Below the pieces are notes generated by a model. It saw nothing but the letters and a program-made list of their open reading frames with translations. It had not been told where the DNA came from and ran no database searches. DNA of 64,000 bases, taken from the NCBI RefSeq assembly GCF_014836875.1, contig NZ_JACSQC010000002.1:512834-576833 (forward strand). Reading direction: 5' to 3'. The stretch comes from Arthrobacter pullicola. GTDB lineage: Bacteria; Actinomycetota; Actinomycetes; Actinomycetales; Micrococcaceae. Of this stretch, positions 8,407 through 15,321 are shown in pieces; the first letter of the stretch is position 1; every line of letters begins with the position of its first letter. The translations under genes were made by a program, and so were the position numbers.

Positions 8407-9176
8407 CCCTGCGGATTCATCTGGCTGCCAACCTGAACGAATTGGGCGAGGCAGCCGCCGACGCCGTGCTGGCCCGGCTTCGGAATGCGCACTCGCCGGG
8501 GACCCGTCCCGTCTTGGGCGTGGCCACCGGTTCCTCTCCCCTGTCCCTGTACCGGGCACTGGCACGGCGGCGGAATGAGCTGCCGCCGCTGCGCGCCTTC
8601 GCCCTGGACGAGTATCTGGGCCTGCCGCCCGGACATTCGGAAAGCTACGCCGAAGTGGTCCGCCGCGAGATCGTTGAGCCTTTGGCGCTCGACGCCGGGC
8701 ACGTGGCTGTCCCGGATGGCTCGGCCGCGGATCCGGAGCGTGCTGCCGCCGGCTATGAGGCCGCGATAGCAGCCGCCGGCGGCGTCGATGTGCAGATTCT
8801 GGGGATCGGGAACAACGGACACCTGGCCTTCAACGAACCCGGCTCTGCCCTGGACTCCCGCACCCGGGTGGTCCGGCTCGAAGAGAGCACCCGCCAAGCC
8901 AACGCCCGGTTCTTCGCCTCCCTGGATGAAGTTCCCACCCATGCGCTGACCCAGGGTTTGGGCACCATCCGTGCGGCGCGTTCGCTGGTGCTGCTGGCCA
9001 GCGGAGAAGCCAAAGCGGATGCATTAGCTGCGGCACTGCAGGGACCGGTCACCGAACAGGTTCCGGCCTCTATCCTCCAGCTGCATCCCGACGTGACCAT
9101 CCTGCTGGCCGACGGCGCTGGCGCCGGACTGTCCCCGGACCTGCTTAGCCGTTCGACTTTGGTCCCCATTCCTTAG
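8403..9176 (+). CDS. nagB: Glucosamine-6-phosphate deaminase
   Basis: 257 residues, a full NagB. It converts glucosamine 6-phosphate to fructose 6-phosphate and ammonia. Recognisable motifs are GVATGSSPLSLYRAL, ALDEYLGLPPGHSESY (catalytic Asp of the DEY motif), GIGNNGHLAFNEPGS (His and Glu of the catalytic relay), SRTRVVRL, and the C-terminal QLHPDVTILLADGAG. Asn replaces the Asp seen in the E. coli GNDGH motif, as in Bacillus-type enzymes, so activity is expected. GTG 8403 overlaps the amidohydrolase stop. As last gene of the operon it identifies the pathway product as an amino-sugar phosphate. Confidence 0.92.
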   Translation: MTLRIHLAANLNELGEAAADAVLARLRNAHSPGTRPVLGVATGSSPLSLYRALARRRNELPPLRAFALDEYLGLPPGHSESYAEVVRREIVEPLALDAGHVAVPDGSAADPERAAAGYEAAIAAAGGVDVQILGIGNNGHLAFNEPGSALDSRTRVVRLEESTRQANARFFASLDEVPTHALTQGLGTIRAARSLVLLASGEAKADALAAALQGPVTEQVPASILQLHPDVTILLADGAGAGLSPDLLSRSTLVPIP

Positions 9177-9178
9177 CG

Positions 9179-9978
9179 ACCGCCGGCAGCTCCTGCGGCG
9201 ACCATTGATTGCAGTCCGGCAGTGACGAGCGTCGCCACCAGCCTGCACTCGTAAACACACAAGGCTTCCAGGAACAACAAGCGCACCCGGGCCTTCGGGG
9301 GTAGCCCCGTCTGTCATGACGGCATCACTTCAACATCGGAAACAACTTGATTTCCCGGCGTGGGGATCAAGCTATTCGTCCCGGAGCCAAGGCAAGATAA
9401 CCGTTGTGACCTATGAATCGTTGGACAGTGATGAACTGTTGGATCCGGATGTTTGGGTGAGTCAGACCGCTTTGGGGGAGCAATTTGGGTGGGCTTCGAA
9501 AGATACGGGCCGTTGCCTTGCTCAGATGGGACTTCGGCAGGGCCAACAGCCCACCCCAGCGGCATTGGATCAAGGTTTGGCCCGGCCACAGCAGCGTTCC
9601 GGAGCCCGAGGGCAGAATGCGTATATTCAGGTGATGTGGCATCTGGACAAAGTGGGCGCCAGGATTGCAGCCTACGCCAGGTCCCAGGGCGGTTTCCGTC
9701 CATTGACTGAGCAGTTGCGTGGATCCGAATCTACTCGTTTATAACGTGTCTTCTTCGTACATGAGCAAGGTGCTTCTACTGACACCGAGGCTCAGAGGCA
9801 TTCCGGGGCATAAGTGATCTCGATACTGAGTACGTCAGAGCTGCTGCGCCAATTGCCCTTACCCAACTCAATGCTGTTTTCGGCCCTCACCGGCGAACCT
9901 TGCGCGATTCGCGTTGACGGGTTTGGCGGCATCGACTTCGTACACCGGCACGGGATCTCACCGATTTTCCACCGCACG
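9179..9978 (-). pseudogene. Remnants of a glyoxalase (VOC) gene, interrupted
   Basis: Two pieces match the intact glyoxalase gene at 10152-10526 in the same strand and order. Bases 9923-9978 resemble its first about 55 bases (WKI...PVPV..VDAAK, with a one-base loss). Bases 9179-9219 match its last codons ([15 protein letters not shown] becomes PDCNQWSPQELPAV; 37 of 41 bases identical by eye). In the intact gene these pieces are about 265 bases apart; here they are about 700 apart, and the gap holds an orphan ORF. This looks like a decayed tandem duplicate split by inserted DNA. Confidence 0.6.
9406..9744 (+). CDS. Hypothetical protein, orphan ORF
   Basis: Not recognised. From GTG 9406 the product has 112 residues; an in-frame ATG at 9316 would add 30, but that extension reads poorly as protein. 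The stretch VSQTALGEQFGWASKDTGRCLAQMGLR looks like a small helix-turn-helix, and a basic Gln/Arg-rich linker and a second helix (VMWHLDKVGARIAAYARSQ) follow. Base composition is visibly lower in GC than the neighbours. It lies inside the gap of the broken glyoxalase gene, which points to acquired DNA. A role in DNA binding is only a guess. Confidence 0.5.
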   Translation: MTYESLDSDELLDPDVWVSQTALGEQFGWASKDTGRCLAQMGLRQGQQPTPAALDQGLARPQQRSGARGQNAYIQVMWHLDKVGARIAAYARSQGGFRPLTEQLRGSESTRL

Positions 9979-10151
9979 AATCTGTGAGTGCGAGTGGGCC
10001 GGGCGCATCCAAGAACGTTAGCCGACTCGCTTTGGTCTGCATTAGGTTGGCGAGCCCGAATAGCCCATTCATGCTGGGTCGCCTGTGATCATCCCGCCGG
10101 GACCCGACGATCTATGGCTCAGCAAAACTTCGAGCAGACGAACCGCCAGAA
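9979..10151. other. Intergenic, no feature seen
   Basis: Between the glyoxalase remnant and the intact glyoxalase gene. Moderately lower GC, no plausible coding frame, no tRNA fold noticed. Confidence 0.5.
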
Positions 10152-10526
10152 TTAACCCTCGGTCACCGCAGGCAGCTCCTGCAGCGACCACTGATTGCCG
10201 TCCGGATCGCTGAAGTACACGAACGTACCCCAGTCCAGCGGCGTGACCTCACTGGTTTCCACCCCCGCATTCAGCAGGTGCTGACGGGCCTCAGCCGCGC
10301 TGGGCACCACGATCTGGATGCGCTGGCTGCCCGGAACCATGTCTGTGGTGCCCTCCCCGATCACCACGGAGCAGGCGGACCCCGGCGGCGTCAGCTGGAC
10401 GAAGCGCAGGTCCTCATTCACCCGCTGGTCAAAGTCGTCAGCGAAGCCCACCTGGTTCACATAGAAGTTCTTGGCGGCGTCTACGTCGGACACCGGCACG
10501 GGTACAAGTTCGATTTTCCAGTCCAT
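10152..10526 (-). CDS. Glyoxalase/bleomycin-resistance (VOC) family protein
   Basis: 124 residues. The start is the ATG at 10526 ([22 protein letters not shown]), where the family's beta-alpha-beta-beta-beta fold begins; the upstream extension of the frame is not protein-like. The second half ends with the usual [15 protein letters not shown] motif. Members bind divalent metal and act as lyases, dioxygenases or antibiotic-binding proteins; the substrate is unknown. It is divergent from the aldo/keto reductase with about 120 bases between, so they may share a control region. A decayed paralogue lies just downstream. Confidence 0.88.
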   Translation of the reverse strand: MDWKIELVPVPVSDVDAAKNFYVNQVGFADDFDQRVNEDLRFVQLTPPGSACSVVIGEGTTDMVPGSQRIQIVVPSAAEARQHLLNAGVETSEVTPLDWGTFVYFSDPDGNQWSLQELPAVTEG

Positions 10527-10649
10527 GCCAGCGATCGTAGGCTTGGCTGCGGCGCGCACCAAGGGTCCGGCGGTCAGGTTTGGTCCGCAAAGCAGGGATT
10601 GGCGGAGCAGATTAGGAATAAGCCTGCTGATCATTTGGTTGCGCCGAGT

Positions 10650-11534
10650 ATGACTGAGCAGACTGAACCAGCCGAACTGACCGACCAGCCCCTGCCCGCC
10701 ACCCTCCATCTCAAGGACCTCGGAACCGTCCGCAGGCTCGGTTTCGGGGCCATGCGCATTGTCGGCCCCGGTGTGTGGGGCGAACCGGAAAGCCGCGGCA
10801 CCGCCGTCGAGGTGGTTCGCCGCGCCGTCGAACTGGGCGTTGATTTCATTGACACTGCTGATTCGTATGGCCCGAACATCAGCGAAGAGATCATTGCCGA
10901 AGCCCTCTATCCCTACCCCGACGGCGTGCGGATCGCCACGAAGGCCGGCTTTGTGCGCACCGGACCGGACGAGTGGACTCCCTTGGGCCGTCCCGAGTAC
11001 CTCCGCCAGCAGGCTGAGCTGAGCCTGCGCAAACTCAAGGTGGATTCACTGGACCTGTTCCAGCTGCACCGCATTGATCCCACGGTCGACGCCGAGGAAC
11101 AGTTCGGGGTGCTGCGGGACCTCCAGCAGGAAGGCATGGTCAAGGCCCTGGGCCTGTCCCAGGTCAGCGTGGAACAGCTGAAGACGGCGGAAAAGTACTT
11201 CACCGTTTCCACAGTGCAGAACCGCTACAACCTCACCGACCGCTCCTCCGAGGACGTCCTGGACTACGCGACGGCCAACGGCATCGGCTTCATCCCGTGG
11301 GCACCGATTTCCGCCGGTGAACTGGCCCAGCCCGGTGGTGTCCTCGACGCCGCCGCGAAGAAGCTCGGCGCCACCACGTCCCAGGTGGCCCTGGCATGGC
11401 TGCTGCGGCGCTCCCCGGTGATGATGCCGATTCCCGGCACAGGTTCCGTTACCCATTTGGAGGAGAACCTCGGCGCCGCGGACCTGGTCCTTGATGCTGC
11501 CACGTTCGCGGAGATCGACGCCGCCGCCGGTTAG
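10650..11534 (+). CDS. Aldo/keto reductase
   Basis: 294 residues. The catalytic tetrad is visible: Asp68 and Tyr73 in [11 protein letters not shown], Lys98 in IATKAGF, His140 in LFQLHRID. The NADPH-binding end [18 protein letters not shown] is present. It reduces aldehydes or ketones in the cytoplasm; the natural substrate is unknown. ATG 10650 is used although the frame is open upstream, because the upstream part is antisense to the glyoxalase gene. The following DJ-1-like gene suggests a carbonyl-stress theme. Confidence 0.92.
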   Translation: MTEQTEPAELTDQPLPATLHLKDLGTVRRLGFGAMRIVGPGVWGEPESRGTAVEVVRRAVELGVDFIDTADSYGPNISEEIIAEALYPYPDGVRIATKAGFVRTGPDEWTPLGRPEYLRQQAELSLRKLKVDSLDLFQLHRIDPTVDAEEQFGVLRDLQQEGMVKALGLSQVSVEQLKTAEKYFTVSTVQNRYNLTDRSSEDVLDYATANGIGFIPWAPISAGELAQPGGVLDAAAKKLGATTSQVALAWLLRRSPVMMPIPGTGSVTHLEENLGAADLVLDAATFAEIDAAAG

Positions 11535-11591
11535 GATCGCTGCCCGGCATCCGCGTAGACCTCCACCACTGATCCCCAGAGAGGATTACCC

Positions 11592-12293
11592 ATGAACAAC
11601 ATCCTGATGATTGTTTCCGCCGCCGATTCCCTGACCATGAAGGACGGCTCCGAACACCCCACCGGCTTCTGGGCCGAGGAACTGGTGGAAGCCCACCGCA
11701 CCCTGCTCGAAGCCGGGCACCGGATCACCTTCGCCACCCCCGGAGCCAAGGCACCTACGGTTGACCAGGTCAGCCTGGCACCGGAGCAGGCCGGCGGCGA
11801 AGAAAAGGCCGAACGGCTGCGGGCCTACCTGGAAGAGCTGCGTCCGGAACTGGATACGCCGATGTCACTGGCCGATGTGGTCCCGCTGGAGTACGACGCC
11901 GTCGTGATCCCGGGCGGGCACGGCCCCATGGCGGACCTGGCAACGGACTGGGACATGGGCCGGATCCTCATTGCGGCCAACGACGCCGGCCTGGTGATCG
12001 CACCGTTCTGCCACGGACCGGCCGCGCTGCTGAGCGCTGAAACGCCGGACGCCGGGTTCGCGTTCTCCGGGCGCCGGCTGACCGTGTTCACCAATTCGGA
12101 GGAACTCGGCGGCGGCACCGGCGAAAACACCCCCTGGTTCGTGGCCGATGCGCTGCGGGACAAGGGCGCCATCGTCGAAGCCGGGCCCGATTGGGAGAGC
12201 TTCGTGGTCACGGACGGCAACCTCATCACCGGCCAGAACCCGCAGTCCAGTGTGGACGTCGCCCGGCAGGTCGCAGCCTCGCTTCAGGGTTAG
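11592..12293 (+). CDS. DJ-1/PfpI family protein, Hsp31-like
   Basis: 233 residues with a well-placed GAGAGG upstream of ATG 11592. The nucleophile elbow APFCHGPAALL has Cys140-His141, and Glu29 lies in GFWAEELVE; IPGGHGPMADL forms the oxyanion loop. Length and the insert after TFATPGAKAP fit Hsp31/YajL-type holding chaperones or glutathione-independent glyoxalases (methylglyoxal to lactate). This suits the neighbouring glyoxalase and aldo/keto reductase as reactive-carbonyl defence, an inference from context. Confidence 0.88.
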   Translation: MNNILMIVSAADSLTMKDGSEHPTGFWAEELVEAHRTLLEAGHRITFATPGAKAPTVDQVSLAPEQAGGEEKAERLRAYLEELRPELDTPMSLADVVPLEYDAVVIPGGHGPMADLATDWDMGRILIAANDAGLVIAPFCHGPAALLSAETPDAGFAFSGRRLTVFTNSEELGGGTGENTPWFVADALRDKGAIVEAGPDWESFVVTDGNLITGQNPQSSVDVARQVAASLQG

Positions 12294-12374
12294 CGGCCAG
12301 CCCGCCGCTGCCGGATCCTGCGCACGGCGTCATCCGCCTAAGTGCGGACCGCGGCAGGCTGGCAGACTGGGATC

Positions 12375-13229
12375 ATGACTGTCCTGATTGCCGGCTGCGG
12401 CGACCTCGGTACGGAAGCCGGCCTGCGGTTCGCCGCGGCCGGTTTTTCCGTGCTGGGCTGGCGCCGTTCCCCGGAGAAGATTCCCGCGCCCCTCCAGGCC
12501 CAGGCCGCGGACCTGCGCGGTGAGCTGCCCCGCATTCCCGGGGACACCGACGTCGTCGTCATCGCTGTGGCCGCGGGCGAACGCACCGAAGCGGCCTACC
12601 GGGCGGCGTATGTGGACGGCACAGCGAACGTGCTGGACGCATTGGAGCGTGACGGCGTGCGGCCGCGGCGCATCCTGTTCGTCTCCTCGACCGCGGTGTA
12701 CGGGGATGCCGGCGGCGGCTGGCTGGACGAGGACTCCCCCACGGCTCCCGCATCGGTGACCGGGGCGGTGATCCGTGAGGCGGAGGAGCTGCTGCACTCG
12801 CGGCGGCCGGACGCGATCGTGCTCCGGCTTGCCGGGATTTACGGTCCGGGCCGGACCCGGCTGATCGACCAGGTGCAGGGCGGGATTTCCAGCCCTGGGC
12901 CCGGGCAGCTGACCAACCGGATTCACCGTGATGACGCCGCCGCGGCGATCGTGCACCTGACAACGGCGGTTGCCGATCCGGAGCCGCTGTACCTTGGCGT
13001 GGATGACGAGCCCGTGGAACTGGCGGAAGTGCTCGATTTCCTGGCCGGAGAGCTGGGCGTTCCACTGGGCCCTGCGCCCGCGGACCAGGGGCAGCGCCGC
13101 GCCAGCCGCGGCGGAAACCGGCGGCTTTCCAACGCCCGGCTGCATGGCACGGGCTTTGAATTCAGCTACCCCACGTTCCGTGAGGGATACCGCGCCGTGC
13201 TGGCCGGCGACGGCGTCCGGCACGCGTAG
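12375..13229 (+). CDS. NAD(P)-binding epimerase/dehydratase-like protein (extended SDR, YeeZ-like)
   Basis: 284 residues. Rossmann start VLIAGCGDLGTEAGLRFAAAG with a GxGxxG-type loop; SSTAVYGDAGG around residue 110 carries the SDR serine and tyrosine region; RLAGIYGPGR follows. Such atypical SDRs are often annotated as nucleoside-diphosphate-sugar epimerases, but the reaction is not established. ATG 12375 follows the DJ-1 gene by about 80 bases, no clear ribosome site. Confidence 0.82.
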   Translation: MTVLIAGCGDLGTEAGLRFAAAGFSVLGWRRSPEKIPAPLQAQAADLRGELPRIPGDTDVVVIAVAAGERTEAAYRAAYVDGTANVLDALERDGVRPRRILFVSSTAVYGDAGGGWLDEDSPTAPASVTGAVIREAEELLHSRRPDAIVLRLAGIYGPGRTRLIDQVQGGISSPGPGQLTNRIHRDDAAAAIVHLTTAVADPEPLYLGVDDEPVELAEVLDFLAGELGVPLGPAPADQGQRRASRGGNRRLSNARLHGTGFEFSYPTFREGYRAVLAGDGVRHA

Positions 13230-13279
13230 GCCGGGCGGCCCCATCTTCGGGTGGGCCGTGAGGCCCAGAGTTCCTCCGC

Positions 13280-13360
13280 TTTGGGACTTCCCTGCCGGTT
13301 TGGGACTTCCCTGCCGCGGCGCCGCGCAGGAAAGTCCCAACCTGGCGGGAATGTCCCAAA
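13280..13360. repeat. Direct and inverted repeat cluster, core TTTGGGACTTCC
   Basis: TTTGGGACTTCCCTGCCG occurs twice in tandem (13280 and 13299). It is followed by inverse copies GCAGGAAAGTCCCAA (about 13326-13340) and GCGGGAATGTCCCAAA (about 13345-13360). The whole can fold on itself. It lies just downstream of the convergent epimerase and DUF3817 genes and could act as a terminator or a REP-type element. Confidence 0.6.
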
Positions 13361-13391
13361 CCCCAGGGATCCGGCCCTGGCTCTCGGCGAA

Positions 13392-13847
13392 CTAGCTGAA
13401 GTCGACCGGCGGACCCAGGTAGAGCAGCACGGAGAACACGCCAACAATCGCGATGAGCACACCCACCACGGAGACCACCGGGCGGCGGAGAATGAAGGCC
13501 TGCACCTGCTCCACAAAACCGGAAGGCTGGTCGCCGCCGGGAGCCAGCCGCCACCCGCCGTCGAGCTTGCCCTGCTTGTCCATGGACTTCTCGAACGGGA
13601 TGGTGGCGTAGGGGATGACGGCGGTGACGAGCCCCAGCACGATGGTGCCGAACTTCCACTTTTGGTTGACGCCAACAAACACGGTGCTGGCCGCGTAGGA
13701 GAGGAAGATGAAGCCGTGCGTGCCGCCGGCCGGTCCCATCAGGGCATCCTGCCCGAAGCCATACTTCATCACCATCGCTGCGATCAGCAGGGTCCAGGTC
13801 ACGGCCTCCGCGAAGGCCAGGGCACGGAACAGGGTACGGGGTTGCAT
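13392..13847 (-). CDS. DUF3817 integral membrane protein
   Basis: 151 residues with four hydrophobic segments. The pattern FRALAFAEAVTWTLLIAAMVMKYG, then HGFIFLSYAASTVF, then TAVIPYATIPFEK, is typical of the actinobacterial DUF3817 family, whose function is unknown. Start ATG at 13847. The gene is flanked on both sides by repeats with a GGGAC/GTCCC core. Confidence 0.88.
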   Translation of the reverse strand: MQPRTLFRALAFAEAVTWTLLIAAMVMKYGFGQDALMGPAGGTHGFIFLSYAASTVFVGVNQKWKFGTIVLGLVTAVIPYATIPFEKSMDKQGKLDGGWRLAPGGDQPSGFVEQVQAFILRRPVVSVVGVLIAIVGVFSVLLYLGPPVDFS

Positions 13848-14207
13848 GGGGGTGGGTAACCTTCCCTAGGGGGTTTGCCAACAGTATGTCAGCATGGCCC
13901 GGGGGTGCTCAACTCGGGCTTTCGGCTGAGCGGGAGTCGGCATGCGCGTCTCCGGACTGGACCACCCGCGCTTCCCACTCTCTGGGACGAAAGTACACTT
14001 CTGGGACCCCACCGGCCCCACCCGTCACGAAGGCTGGGAATCCCGGCAGCGGCGGGTTTCCCAAACGGAGGGAAACTGTGTCCCGACCCGCCGGGATTTT
14101 AAGACCGGGCCCAGAAGCTGTCGCCACGCCTGCCAGCCTTCTTACGCCGGGCTCCACCGGCCCTGATCCCGAACCCGGGAGAGCGGCCCCCGGATCTCCC
14201 CCCGGAA
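13848..14207. repeat. Noncoding stretch with GGGAC/GTCCC-type repeats
   Basis: 360 bases without a convincing gene. Between about 13976 and 14100 several copies of CTGGGAC, GGGAATCCCGG, GGGTTTCCCAAACGGAGGG and GTGTCCCGACC occur, partly in inverted orientation. They echo the cluster on the other side of the DUF3817 gene. No T-tract terminator was seen. Confidence 0.5.
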
Positions 14208-15005
14208 CTACCGGTAGAGCCCCGGCCGGGCGTCGTGTTCGTAGGTGTTGATCTTCCGCGCCCGCCGCACTTCGTCCGGCTCGATATCTGCGTACAGGAG
14301 TGCCTCCCCCGCACCGGCCTCGGCCAGCAGGGTGCCGTACGGCGAGGCGATCACGCTGGCCCCGGTGAAGTCCGGCGCGGTGTGGTTGGCGTAGGCAATG
14401 TAGACGCCGTTCTCCAGCGCGCGGGCCGGCACCAGCAGGGTGGAGATCCGCTCCGCGTTGTAGGTGAGCAGCGGCTGCGGGCCACCGACGTCGCCGGTAG
14501 CCGGCACCGCGGTGGGAATGCAGAGCAGGTCCGCGCCGGCCCGGGCGGCGGAGCGGGCATATTCCGGAAACTCGATGTCGTAACAGATTCCCAGCGCAAT
14601 CCGCAGGCCCTGGAACTCCGCCACCTGCGGCACACCATCGCCCGGGGAAAAGGACCCGCGTTCCTCGTCCCCGAACAGGTGGGCCTTGCGGTAGCGCAGC
14701 AGTTCGGCGCCCGAACCATCGAACAGTGAGGCACAAATGTACCCGGTGCCGCCGTCGTCCTCCACTGTCGAAGCGACGACGCCGATTCCTGCCCCGTGCG
14801 CGGTCCGCGCCAGCTCCGCCCGGATTGCGGCGCCGTCGGAATGGCGGACCCGTGCCGGGGCGTAGCCGGTGGCGAACAGTTCCGGCGTCAAAATCAGGTG
14901 CGCGCCGGCGTCGGCCGCCTGCAGCGTAAAGCGCCGGAGAAGCGCCAGGTTCGCATCCGGGTCATTCAACTCCGCGCCTGCCTGCAGCACTGCTATCCGA
15001 ACCAT
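14208..15005 (-). CDS. Carbon-nitrogen hydrolase (nitrilase superfamily)
   Basis: 265 residues. The Glu-Lys-Cys triad is clear: Glu42 in LILTPELFATGY, Lys107 in RYRKAHLFG, Cys141 in LGICYDIEFPEYAR. The family hydrolyses nitriles, amides or carbamoyl amines; the PELFATGY and CYDIEFPE context resembles aliphatic amidase/N-carbamoylputrescine-amidohydrolase-like enzymes, but the substrate is unproven. It is divergently transcribed from a permease/dehydrogenase operon, with an operator palindrome between, and is likely co-regulated with it. Confidence 0.88.
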   Translation of the reverse strand: MVRIAVLQAGAELNDPDANLALLRRFTLQAADAGAHLILTPELFATGYAPARVRHSDGAAIRAELARTAHGAGIGVVASTVEDDGGTGYICASLFDGSGAELLRYRKAHLFGDEERGSFSPGDGVPQVAEFQGLRIALGICYDIEFPEYARSAARAGADLLCIPTAVPATGDVGGPQPLLTYNAERISTLLVPARALENGVYIAYANHTAPDFTGASVIASPYGTLLAEAGAGEALLYADIEPDEVRRARKINTYEHDARPGLYR

Positions 15006-15104
15006 TTTGCGCTCCTGCCGGGCTGATCCGCCGCCACGTCATGTGGTGGTCACAATCACAAAAACCGTTGACTCTTTCCATCATAGGCATAAGCATGATG
15101 CTCA

Positions 15105-15123
15105 AACCGAATGTCATTCGGTT
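15105..15123. promoter_or_regulatory. Perfect 19-bp operator palindrome, TetR-type
   Basis: AACCGAATG, one T, CATTCGGTT: nine-base arms with perfect symmetry, in the divergent region between the nitrilase and the permease operon and about 25 bases upstream of the first ribosome site. The operon's last gene encodes a TetR-like repressor, the obvious candidate ligand. Confidence 0.65.
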
Positions 15124-15150
15124 AGCGGTTTCTGAGATCTGAGGAGATGT

Positions 15151-15321
15151 GTGGACCCGGCAACGACGCGCGGTGACGAGCTGGCCGACCGCCTGCGGCA
15201 GATAGCTGAAGACGAACACCAGGACCCGTCCCGGCGGGCACTGACCGGCCGTGAACTGGCCGCATACGTGGGCACCGCCGTCGTGCTCTGCCTTATTGGA
15301 CTGCTGGTGATGTCGCTGTGA
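15151..15321 (+). CDS. Small single-span membrane protein preceding NCS1 permease
   Basis: 56 residues from GTG 15151, with GAGGAG at 15141-15146 and a four-base GTGA overlap into the permease gene. The N-terminal half is charged (DELADRLRQIAEDEHQDPSRR); the C-terminal half is one hydrophobic span (YVGTAVVLCLIGLLVMSL). Spacing, coupling and amphipathic-plus-membrane layout argue that it is a real gene, possibly a small accessory subunit of the transporter or just a translational leader. No family recognised. Confidence 0.7.
   Translation: MDPATTRGDELADRLRQIAEDEHQDPSRRALTGRELAAYVGTAVVLCLIGLLVMSL

Noticed and set aside
8770-8830. Asn for Asp in the NagB GNDGH motif as a sign of inactivity
   Set aside because: Many active bacterial NagB enzymes have NGH here; the other catalytic residues are intact.
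9792-9977. 61-codon minus-strand frame as an independent small gene
   Set aside because: Its start matches the N-terminus of the neighbouring glyoxalase gene with a frameshift, so it is a remnant.
13280-14105. CRISPR array
   Set aside because: Repeats are few, of unequal spacing and mixed orientation; no cas genes in the window.
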